This document shows positions 56,047 to 64,000 of a DNA stretch of 64,000 nt, one piece after another (the first letter of the stretch is position 1; each line of letters begins with the position of its first letter). The DNA comes from Hysterangium stoloniferum (Eukaryota; Basidiomycota; Agaricomycetes; Hysterangiales; Hysterangiaceae), in contig WHVD01000011.1 of assembly GCA_015178975.1 (NCBI GenBank), positions 1,396,785 to 1,460,784 of the forward strand. The letters are read 5' to 3'. A model generated the notes under the pieces. The model saw only the letters and a program-made list of their open reading frames with translations. It did no database searches and had not been told where the DNA came from. The translations under genes were made by a program, and so were the position numbers.

Positions 56047-57305
56047 TGTAAGGTATCCGGCTATTTACTCTCTCAAATAATTAACAAGCGTTGACACGGC
56101 AAGGGATTCAAGAAATAAACAAATAAAGGTCCAGTAATTTAAATACTGATAGATTAATTAGCTGCGCTATTAAGCTTAAACAACTAAAGTCAATATTTGT
56201 TTGGTCTCTTGACAAATTCAGATGAACTTGTAGTGACGTGCTCTACGAAAGTTAAGTTCTCTTTGAGAATAAAGGTTCGGGAGCTGAATGTATGCGCAAT
56301 AAGTTGGCGGAAACTTGTCGTAAGCCTTCGCTTTCTTGTAGCCTTTTAGTTTACTATTTATAAAGATTTAACAAGCTGTTAAATAATTTATAAATAGAGA
56401 GATTGTCCGAGAGTCGAATATCCAAGCGTTTGTTTAAAGATCAATTAACTGTGCTGTTAAAATGGGCTCTTGAATAACCTAAACAGGCAGGGATTTCAGT
56501 AATGAGAATTTAGATTTACTTAAGTGATTAGTAAGCCTAAAGGTTTTCCGGGAAGCTGAGGGAACTTAGATGAATTAGCTAAGTTCAAGAGTTGCTGAGA
56601 AAGAGTTCAAAATGCTGCAAGTGTAGGTGCTTGCAGTTAGTAAATCAGACTAAGGCTATTTTTGTCCTTAGGATGATTAGATAAGCTTTGAGCTGGTGCT
56701 GTTGATAGTAGTAAAGTAGTTGTTATTTATTCAGTGATTTAGGCCTCCTTTTATACATGTAGAGATTATTGCTTAATAATAGCTAAATAACTAATTAGGA
56801 AATTATTAGAAGCTTCTAAAAGTTTCTATAATTCCGCTATGATGTCATAGCTATCACCCGACTCGAAGATCCGAACCGGTCGAGTCAGAGAATAAACCCG
56901 AGATGGCCGAGGGTGGAAGCAAAATAAGCCGTGGCGCCGAAACGGAAATAAACGCGGCCGGGCGGCTGCGAAAACTACTCGCGACGATTTGTAAACACGT
57001 CGTGACGTCGTCGTCACGTGATGTCACGTGATCGCGCGATAATAATGTGCATATATGTACTAATATAATATAATAAAAACCCGGTCTCTCGAAATCAGAT
57101 AACCCAGCTTTATTATACTTATATTTCGACCGCTCTAGGCTTCGATTACATAATATGATGTCATTCGAAGCTTTGAGTATTCGAAGTTAAAAGGAAAATA
57201 GCCTAATTCTTGAATTAATAAATAAAATAAAATAGAATAAAATAAATTGAAATAAATTCTGGAAAATTAAGGGAAAATTCGTGAATATATACTAGATACA
57301 TCACA
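56047..57305 (-). repeat. 3' LTR of the young chromovirus (family I)
   Basis: 1259 bp, TGTAAGGTATCCGG...CTAGATACATCACA on the plus strand (TG...CA in element orientation). It lies directly downstream of the polypurine tract. It shares long blocks with the family I solo LTRs (GGTCCAGTAATTTAAATACT, GCAAGTGTAGGTGCTTGCAG) but is clearly a different subgroup. GAAAG flanks it on the left; the other TSD would lie beyond the window. Confidence 0.85.
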
Positions 57306-57323
57306 AAATCCCCTCTTCCTTTT
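57306..57323 (-). other. Polypurine tract
   Basis: AAAAGGAAGAGGGGATTT on the minus strand, ending at the LTR edge. In LTR elements this primes plus-strand DNA synthesis, and its position fixes the element orientation. Confidence 0.75.
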
Positions 57324-57385
57324 GACTGAGTTATACTCAATCGCTTTCCGAGAATTTAATACTTATTCTAAAATACATGAATGAT

Positions 57386-58474
57386 TCAGTAATCGTAGTC
57401 AGGCTTTTCTTCTTCCATGTCGATCATCGAAGAAGAAGCCGTCGCAACATTACTGGGCGGAGAAAAGTTGGAAGAAATGTTAGAGTCGGAAGATGTTGAT
57501 TGGGAAGACGACGTGAGGTTATGATCGTGAGTGCGCAATCTGGGATCTCCGTCTTGAACCGTGAGCAGAGTATCGCCAGTAATAGTGTCGTTATTCGATC
57601 CGTTGAGGATCTGAAATACCCGTCTGAGAGCTCGATTCATGATGGCAAGATGCCCGCCACCACGAGTAAAAATCTTTGGAGCTCTCATTCCCCACATATC
57701 ATTAAATGTCCAAAGCTCCGCGTCTACCTGTTCTTCTAAATTCCACCCTTCGCGCAACGCATATGGAAGGGGAGGCGTAGGGTCATCCGGCCAGCTCCAC
57801 GAGCATTCTCGTCCGATCCTTGCACTTCTGGCTCTAGCTTTCTCCATCCACGCCTCTAATTTTAATCCATTTTTTTGATAAACTGGATTAAAGTCAAAAC
57901 ATGGCGAAAAACAGATTATAACGTCAATACGCTTACTATTGAACCAATGGGCCACAAAGGTTCGAGAGCCCGTTATGGTCAGTGGGTTCGTAATAAGATC
58001 TTGGTAGCTCCCGAAGGGTGCTGACGTCATTCCAAGTTCTTCAAATTTTTCGTCCGGAATATAGTAAGAGATTTTCGCATTCGACAAGATAGGACTATAA
58101 TTATGGGCGGCAATACAGGTCATTTTGACGTTCACCAAATGGTATTCCCATACAGAGTTTGCAAGGGAATCTCGAATTCGATAAACTTTGATGCCGTCGT
58201 ACTCAATCGAAGTCCAATCTTTCTCGTTTAATCGGTATTGAAGTGGTTTGTGAGTTGGATACAAGGTGTGAGAAACTATCACATCGTTCTGACAGGGTTT
58301 GCCATCAACGATGCTAAGAGCGTAATCGAGTTCAGTTATAGGGGGGAGATCCATAGTAAGTTGTTTCGTTCGGTTTTGGTTTTCTGAGAAGAATTGTCGT
58401 AGTGATAATGTTTTTAGTGAATAGCGTTCTTTTCTTTTCGTACAAATACATATACGGGAAACTCGTCCAAGCAT
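57386..58474 (-). CDS. Extra ORF downstream of pol in chromovirus, unknown function
   Basis: An uninterrupted frame between the pol stop and the polypurine tract. ATG at 58474 gives 362 codons; a second ATG at 58354 (MDLPPITELDYAL) gives 322 and is a plausible true start, because the first 40 residues look like non-coding leader (Arg/Lys-rich, CICTKRKER). The body is globular and aromatic-rich: YPTHKPLQYRLNEKDW, SLANSVWEYHLVNVKM, VYQKNGLKLEAWMEKA, CSWSWPDDPTPPLPYAL. The tail from about residue 305 is Ser-rich, ending in the acidic EEEKPDYDY. No signal peptide, membrane segment, zinc finger or coiled coil is visible, so the env position does not imply an Env. I do not recognise the family. It could be an accessory retroelement protein or a captured host gene. 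Confidence 0.7.
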   Translation of the reverse strand: MLGRVSRICICTKRKERYSLKTLSLRQFFSENQNRTKQLTMDLPPITELDYALSIVDGKPCQNDVIVSHTLYPTHKPLQYRLNEKDWTSIEYDGIKVYRIRDSLANSVWEYHLVNVKMTCIAAHNYSPILSNAKISYYIPDEKFEELGMTSAPFGSYQDLITNPLTITGSRTFVAHWFNSKRIDVIICFSPCFDFNPVYQKNGLKLEAWMEKARARSARIGRECSWSWPDDPTPPLPYALREGWNLEEQVDAELWTFNDMWGMRAPKIFTRGGGHLAIMNRALRRVFQILNGSNNDTITGDTLLTVQDGDPRLRTHDHNLTSSSQSTSSDSNISSNFSPPSNVATASSSMIDMEEEKPDYDY

Positions 58475-58522
58475 AGGTCTCAAACCTACCCATCCTAGGT
58501 GAATGGATTGGCATCTGAGATT

Positions 58523-61500
58523 TCAATATGACTCAGATCGGGTTTTCGTGTTCCACGTTTGGATCTCCCAATCTCGAAGGATTGCTGGAGCATTCTTCAA
58601 GTCTCTTCTTGTAAGCCATTCATCGAAATTCGATGAATAATCTTTAAATCGTACTCTGTAGAGAACATTACGTCTCCCATTGCGTGCTCGTGACCACTTT
58701 TGATCCACAATAGCTTCGACTTCGTATTCGGGGAGTTCTTCAAAATCGGCATGATTGAAATTTCTCTTGGGTCGAAATCCGAATCTTTCAGGGGACTCTT
58801 TGTAAGGCTCTAGATGTGCGATATTTAAGACAGGGTGAGTCCCATACGACGCTGGCATTCTCAGGCGATACGCTACTGCGCTGATTTTTTCTAGAATTTC
58901 GAACGGTCCTTCATATCTCATTAGGAATTTCTGTCCTTGCCCCTTCGTTTCTTTTAAAAGCGCTAGCGAATGCGGATTTAAGACAACTAAATCGCCTACT
59001 TGAAATTCAAGGGTAAGTCGCCCTTGATTGTAATACCTTTTCTGAAACATTTGTCCCAGAAGTAAAGCATCCTTGGCTCTATCTCGATTCGTCCGAAATT
59101 GTTCTACCATCGAGTCGGCCTGATCGCTCCATCCCTTGAAATTCGATTCTGTCATTTCTGGTGAACTATTAGGCCGGTCCACCTTATCTGATTCCGGGGA
59201 TAAAAAACTTGACTTCGTGAGTGGCGTATATCCAAATAATAAGAATGCTGGAGTGAATCCTGATACGGCATGAATGCTTGTATTATAGGACAATGCGAAT
59301 CCATTTAAGAGGGATATCCAATCATTCCTTTCTGGTCCAATATAGGCACGAAGACCAACTTCCAAGGTTTGATTCATTATTTCAGTTTGTCCATCTGCTT
59401 GAGGATGGTAGGCTGTGGTGAGTCCTCTTTTTATTTTCATCTGCTTGCAGAGTGATTCCCAAAATCTCCCAGTCCATTTGCGATCACGGTCGGATATTAT
59501 TTGTCGAGGCAATCCATACTGTGAGATAATGTATTGAAAGACTAGTCTCCCGATTTCTTCTTCTTTATCTGTAGTATGACAAGGAATAAATATTGCATAC
59601 TTTGTCAGTTTGTCCACCACAACAAGAATGTTGTCAAATCCATCACTTGTAGGTAGTTCTGGAATAAAGTCCATTGTAATGACTTCGAACGGCTGTGATG
59701 GGATTGGAATAGGCTGAAGGAGACCATATGGTGCATGTTTTCTTGTCTTTGATTTTTGGCAAATATCACAAGTATTAACAAATTGAAGGATCTCCCTGGA
59801 CATTCTGGGCCAATAATATCCACTGGCAATCCGGTTATAAGTCTTGTGATATCCAGCATGAGCACCATTAGTCAAATCATCATGCATTTGTGACATAATA
59901 TCAGGACGTTTAGAACTTGGGACACAAAGTCTTAGATTTCCTTGAGAATCTTCAAAGAAAATTAATCCTTCATTTCCTAAGGAATACTGAGGGAACCGAG
60001 GATTACTCCAGTTCTCTTCAGTCTTCAAAGTGTTCAGGACTGTAGTGAAGTGAGGATCTTCTTGGTAACCCAGAATGAATTCTTGAATTTCATTTGGATC
60101 GGCTCCAATGAGTATGCTGTAACCATGAGCACTTGCATAAGATGAACTCATGATTCCGAGATTAGGATTCTGCATAATAATTCCCAAGTTGACTGATCGG
60201 TCGGGTGCCTTATAGTCTTCCTCTAGAACTTCTCTTCCAAGATTTAGCAAATCTGCTTCAAACTCGGGCATTAATTCTTCATAGAACTTAGCCAATGGGT
60301 CGTTCTCTTGATCTGCTAAGCTTACAGATCTAGTCTGATCAGTGATAGGACCATCTTCTCGAGGCCAACGTCTTCTTAATCTTGATATGGGATCTACATT
60401 TGAGTGTACTCGTCCAGCACGATGAATAACCTTAAGTTCAGGATATGCTGCAAATATTGTTCCCCAAGTGAGTAATCTCCTATTGATATTTTGAAAGGTC
60501 TTGCTCCAAGTTAATGCTGCATGATCTGTAATTGCCCAAATCTTTTCACCTTCTAGGTATGATTGGAATTTGACCAAGCCTTCTTTTAATGCCAAGGCTT
60601 CTCGTTCTGTGGGTGAATAATTTCTTTCGGCAGATTTTAATGTTCTTGACCAATAAGCAATGACTCTTTCCACATGAACAATAGTTTCTTCAAATTCTTC
60701 AGCCCACGATCCATTGCTCGGTAAGTTCTCTTCTTCCTTAGATATAGCAATGACCAATTGAGGAATTTCTTCATTGTTGTCATAAGCTTTCCTCAATTTA
60801 TCATAAGTTTTGGTCCCTTCCAAATCTCTAATCTTGATTGGTTGAACTTGTTGAAGAATTGCTGCTATGCCTATGTCACAAGCATCGGAGTACAGTCGAT
60901 AACCAAGACTTCTGATTGCATAGGCCCTAACTGGAGAATTGGTGAGTGCCTTTTTTGCTAATTCAAAGGCATTCTGCTGAGCATTTCCCCATGTCCATGT
61001 TACATTTTTCTTGAGTAATGAAAATAATGGGTTCACTATCCAAGCATAGAATGGAATATATGCAGAGAAGTAAACCATCATTCCCAAAAATGTTTGAAGC
61101 TCATGAACATTTCTAGGTTCATCCAGTTGTAAGATAGCATCAACCTTTTCTTTGTGAGTGGAGAGACCAAGTCTTGAGACCTTTTGCCCTAATAACTTGA
61201 GTGACTGATAGCCAAAATGACACTTTGAAGGAGATAGGGTAATCTTGGAGGTTATGATTGCTTGAAGCACCAATTCAACATGGTTTAAATGATCTTCAAA
61301 GGTCTTTGAAAAGATTACAATGTCATCAATATAAACCAAGGTGAATATCCATAAGAAGGGTGCCAAAACATTTTGCATGACTCTTTGAAACACAGCTGGT
61401 CCATTGCGAAATCCAAATGGCATCCTTAAGAATTGATAAAGACCTCGATGTGTCCTGAAGGCTGTCTTCTCCTTATCTCTAGATGCCATTTCTAACTGTG

Positions 61501-63634
61501 TAAAACCTGCTAGTGCATCCAGAGTTGATAGCCATTGTGATCCAGATAATGCTTGCAGAATATCATCTTGACGTGGTAATGGAAATTCATCCGGGATGAC
61601 TTGTGCATTGAGTTGATGATAGTCTATAACCATTCTAGGCTTGGACTGACGATATGTTATGAATGCTGGAGCACCCCATGGACTCTGAGAAGGTTCGATT
61701 ACTTTCAGCTTAATCCACTTGTCCATCTGTTCATCTATAACTCCTCTGCTCTTGGGTGAAGCAAAGAATGGAGGCATTGATATTTCTCTAGCTCCTTCTC
61801 GTAAATTGATTTCCACCTTTGCAGGATAATGTCCAAGTCTTCCATCTAATCCAAATGCAAGACGATTATTCCAGAGTGTTGACTTTAACTGCTTCTTTTG
61901 CTCCAGAGATAAGTCCTTGCTAATGTCGATCTCTTCAAAGAACTTATCGGAGCTAATGTCTTCAGGGGGTGGTTCTGCAGTTTTGGGCCCACCTTCTGAT
62001 TCTCCTTCAACATTTGGTTCGTCAATTGAGTTGTATTTAGGATTCAAGAGTTGATTGGCAATACTCTTAACTAGATAGGCATGAGCACTTAAGTTGTTAA
62101 GTTGTTCTTGACTTAAATGCTCATGACTATCCAACCAAGATTCAGGATTATGTGAATAGCCTAGTATTTGACCTTCATGTATATGCACTGGAAAACTCGA
62201 AAAGTTCGAAACATATAAGTGTGGATTCTTCCGAGTGATGATAGAATCGGGTGCTGCATAAAAGTCTTGATCACCTCGATTGGATAAGATAATCTTCTCA
62301 ATATATGCTATGTCTGACTTCTCGGGAAAGGTCAGTGACACAGGAACTGCACTGATTGACTCTGGAGATATAGTAATACCAATGACAGATCGCACAGAAT
62401 TATCAGTTTCTCTGTTTTGAAGTGTCTTCTTGACTCGTTTGTTCTTTCGATAGGCCTTGAATTTTGCAGTCAGGTCTGAAAGCTTGGGAGTTACTTTAAC
62501 TTGAAATGCTTGACCCTTTTCATCCTGCAACATTGGCCCAATAGAGTTTTCGACTTTGATAGATCTTCCACTTGAACCAAAATTCAAAGTTGAACCCTCT
62601 TCTCCTCGGATGACTGAGATTGCATACTGATCTGCAAAGTCATTTCCAATGATAAAAGGAGTAGTCATTCCTTTGACTACATAAGCCTCAATGACTAACT
62701 CCACTGGTCCCTCATCTGTGTCAAAGTAGACGGGCAATGAAACGAATCCTGATATAGTTGATGCTCCAGTTACTTGAATCAGATTGACTCGCTGTCCATT
62801 CTTAATCTTTGGAGGATTATCAAGTCGAGATAAGGTAGAGTGTGATATCAATGAAATGTCTGCACCCGAGTCTACAATGATCTTAGTTGGATTCTGGCCA
62901 TAACATCCTAGCCATCCTTTGGCTGAAGTGGCTTGTGCTCCAAGGAACGCACATCCAGGAGGCCTGGCCATTAGTTTGGGTAAGGAAAAGATTTCTTTCT
63001 TCGTTGAATTGGCCAGTTTTATAATATAGTTTTTGACATTGAAAATTCCATTAAGCATTTTGCGTTGAAGCTTTTGCTCAGAGGCCTTTTGATGTATAGG
63101 AGTGTTGCTAGGAAGTGAGTGTTCAATCTCTAATCCCCTCTGTATAGACTGAGGTTCTAAAGACTGGCTGTTTGGACTTGAATCCAGATTAACAGCTCTG
63201 CATACATTGAAAGCTTCACAAGTATTTGAATCGGAGGAGTCAGAATCAAGATTGATTAAATTCCCTGACTCTGAGGATTCCTGTATTGACTGATGGGAGT
63301 CTTCATCCTCTGAGGAACAATTGTAGTACAGTTCATCGTATTCTGATTGAGCTTGAACATCTTCATCAGTTTGGCTAGCAAAATTGGCCCTAACATTTTT
63401 CGTTCCCTTCCGGGAGTACTTGCAGTCATAGTCCCAGTGCTTTGGACTGCCACAGTGTCGACAGGGCCTAGCCTTCTTGGATTCCGGAGTATTCCCCTTA
63501 GAGACAATAGAGTCATCCCTTGGGAACTGAGGTTTTCCGATATTGGGACTCCAACCTATTAAGTTCGACCTTGCAAACCGGAATTGATTACGATTTGAAG
63601 AAGGACCCTTTTGATTGGCGAATTGACTGTTCAA
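58523..63634 (-). CDS. Ty3/gypsy chromovirus Pol polyprotein
   Basis: 1703 codons open without a stop. In order: a CCHC knuckle CRHCGSPKHWDYDC (58-71), really the end of Gag; acidic Ser-rich linker; retropepsin VDSGADISL (Asp255); RT with LDALAGFTQLEM and catalytic YIDD (768-771); RNase H beginning SDACD (916-920) with a roughly 60-residue insertion after ILQQ; integrase HHCC zinc region (HAGYHKTYNRI...CDICQ) and DDE core (ITMDFIPELP, SDRDRKWTGRFW, AYHPQADGQTE); and a chromodomain near the end (YEVEAIVDQKW ... YSSNFDEWLTRRDL) that targets heterochromatin. All visible catalytic residues are in place, so this is a recent copy. The frame opens at a non-ATG codon; translation must come from gag upstream. 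Confidence 0.95.
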   Translation of the reverse strand: MNSQFANQKGPSSNRNQFRFARSNLIGWSPNIGKPQFPRDDSIVSKGNTPESKKARPCRHCGSPKHWDYDCKYSRKGTKNVRANFASQTDEDVQAQSEYDELYYNCSSEDEDSHQSIQESSESGNLINLDSDSSDSNTCEAFNVCRAVNLDSSPNSQSLEPQSIQRGLEIEHSLPSNTPIHQKASEQKLQRKMLNGIFNVKNYIIKLANSTKKEIFSLPKLMARPPGCAFLGAQATSAKGWLGCYGQNPTKIIVDSGADISLISHSTLSRLDNPPKIKNGQRVNLIQVTGASTISGFVSLPVYFDTDEGPVELVIEAYVVKGMTTPFIIGNDFADQYAISVIRGEEGSTLNFGSSGRSIKVENSIGPMLQDEKGQAFQVKVTPKLSDLTAKFKAYRKNKRVKKTLQNRETDNSVRSVIGITISPESISAVPVSLTFPEKSDIAYIEKIILSNRGDQDFYAAPDSIITRKNPHLYVSNFSSFPVHIHEGQILGYSHNPESWLDSHEHLSQEQLNNLSAHAYLVKSIANQLLNPKYNSIDEPNVEGESEGGPKTAEPPPEDISSDKFFEEIDISKDLSLEQKKQLKSTLWNNRLAFGLDGRLGHYPAKVEINLREGAREISMPPFFASPKSRGVIDEQMDKWIKLKVIEPSQSPWGAPAFITYRQSKPRMVIDYHQLNAQVIPDEFPLPRQDDILQALSGSQWLSTLDALAGFTQLEMASRDKEKTAFRTHRGLYQFLRMPFGFRNGPAVFQRVMQNVLAPFLWIFTLVYIDDIVIFSKTFEDHLNHVELVLQAIITSKITLSPSKCHFGYQSLKLLGQKVSRLGLSTHKEKVDAILQLDEPRNVHELQTFLGMMVYFSAYIPFYAWIVNPLFSLLKKNVTWTWGNAQQNAFELAKKALTNSPVRAYAIRSLGYRLYSDACDIGIAAILQQVQPIKIRDLEGTKTYDKLRKAYDNNEEIPQLVIAISKEEENLPSNGSWAEEFEETIVHVERVIAYWSRTLKSAERNYSPTEREALALKEGLVKFQSYLEGEKIWAITDHAALTWSKTFQNINRRLLTWGTIFAAYPELKVIHRAGRVHSNVDPISRLRRRWPREDGPITDQTRSVSLADQENDPLAKFYEELMPEFEADLLNLGREVLEEDYKAPDRSVNLGIIMQNPNLGIMSSSYASAHGYSILIGADPNEIQEFILGYQEDPHFTTVLNTLKTEENWSNPRFPQYSLGNEGLIFFEDSQGNLRLCVPSSKRPDIMSQMHDDLTNGAHAGYHKTYNRIASGYYWPRMSREILQFVNTCDICQKSKTRKHAPYGLLQPIPIPSQPFEVITMDFIPELPTSDGFDNILVVVDKLTKYAIFIPCHTTDKEEEIGRLVFQYIISQYGLPRQIISDRDRKWTGRFWESLCKQMKIKRGLTTAYHPQADGQTEIMNQTLEVGLRAYIGPERNDWISLLNGFALSYNTSIHAVSGFTPAFLLFGYTPLTKSSFLSPESDKVDRPNSSPEMTESNFKGWSDQADSMVEQFRTNRDRAKDALLLGQMFQKRYYNQGRLTLEFQVGDLVVLNPHSLALLKETKGQGQKFLMRYEGPFEILEKISAVAYRLRMPASYGTHPVLNIAHLEPYKESPERFGFRPKRNFNHADFEELPEYEVEAIVDQKWSRARNGRRNVLYRVRFKDYSSNFDEWLTRRDLKNAPAILRDWEIQTWNTKTRSESY

Positions 63635-64000
63635 CTTGCTTCAGGCGCCTTTCAATTGAAGAGTCCTGTGATCCGAAAGGAGAGTGTTGAAGTGCTTGTT
63701 CATGATGTTTGATGGCAGTAGCAAACTCGCGCAAGGTTCTACATCGATGTGTATCCAAAATTGTAGACCAAAAATTCAGGTGCACCATTCATTACTTCCA
63801 TCATCATTTCAGAGTCTGATAATCGATAGACCATACTCAAGAGCTCTGATTTGCGTATGAAGTAAGTCGTTGGTGATTCGCTTGAATGACCTGATTCTCG
63901 GTAGCTTGCTTTGTTGGCTCGGCCCCTTTTGACGATCAAGCCAGGACCGGTTCATGTAATACACACAAATGGCTCGTCTCAAAGTACTCCAAGAAGCTGT
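63635..64000 (-). pseudogene. Gag of the young chromovirus, partial, with frame changes
   Basis: Upstream of pol the Gag reads KRGRANKASYRESGHSSESP and MVYRLSDSEMMMEVMNGAPEF in one frame. It shifts by one base in a TTTTT run at about 63770 to STILDTHRCRTLREFATAI and RRLKQVEQS, then shifts again near 63636 to the pol frame. The first shift looks like an indel; the second could be decay or a programmed gag-pol shift. The element continues beyond the window. Confidence 0.7.

Noticed and set aside
57386..58474. Calling the extra chromovirus ORF an envelope gene
   Set aside because: The position fits, but no signal peptide, cleavage site, glycosylation-rich ectodomain or membrane anchor is visible.

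Overview
The window looks like a chromosome segment of a filamentous basidiomycete, most likely an Agaricomycete. The reasons are host genes with many 48-67 bp introns, a fungal phenylalanine ammonia-lyase and a group III fungal G-alpha. It also holds Ty3/gypsy chromovirus, Ty1/copia and tyrosine-recombinase (DIRS-type) retroelements of the kind common in that group. The species cannot be fixed from the sequence alone.

Layout: 1-19.9 kb is a graveyard of nested repeats. At least eight LTR families, here called A-I, appear mostly as solo LTRs. Several keep perfect 5-bp target-site duplications (TSDs), which lets the order of insertion be read. Small inverted-repeat elements, a decayed chromovirus gag and a stray ATP-synthase beta pseudogene fragment lie among them. 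20.0-32.8 kb is a host-gene island with three intact genes: PAL (minus, 21.8-24.6 kb), a coiled-coil protein (plus, 25.6-27.55 kb) and a G-alpha subunit (minus, 28.6-30.0 kb). On each side sits a short non-autonomous LTR element (TRIM-like) with its own LTR pair, and no obvious gag or pol. At 33.15-33.55 kb there is a possible 5' end of a further host gene (helical N-terminal domain type) that runs into a chromovirus remnant.

33.6-55.5 kb is again a nested repeat zone. It has a chromovirus 3' end with its LTR, two adjoining tyrosine-recombinase retroelements (a nearly full gag-RT-RNase H-YR copy at 38.9-42.9 kb and a second fragment split by solo LTRs), a copia element split by a 1296-bp solo LTR, a retroelement gag remnant and a possible spliced cysteine-rich gene. 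56.0-64.0 kb is the 3' part of a much younger chromovirus on the minus strand: 1259-bp 3' LTR, polypurine tract, an additional roughly 360-codon ORF of unknown function, a 1703-codon open pol (protease, RT, RNase H, integrase, chromodomain) and the end of gag. The element runs off the window. The two solo LTRs at 44.7 and 53.9 kb belong to the same family.

The most unusual items are the extra ORF between pol and the 3' LTR of the young chromovirus, the loss of the same catalytic arginine in both tyrosine recombinases by CpG-type transitions, and the readable nesting chronology. All calls are from reading the sequence; no database search was run.
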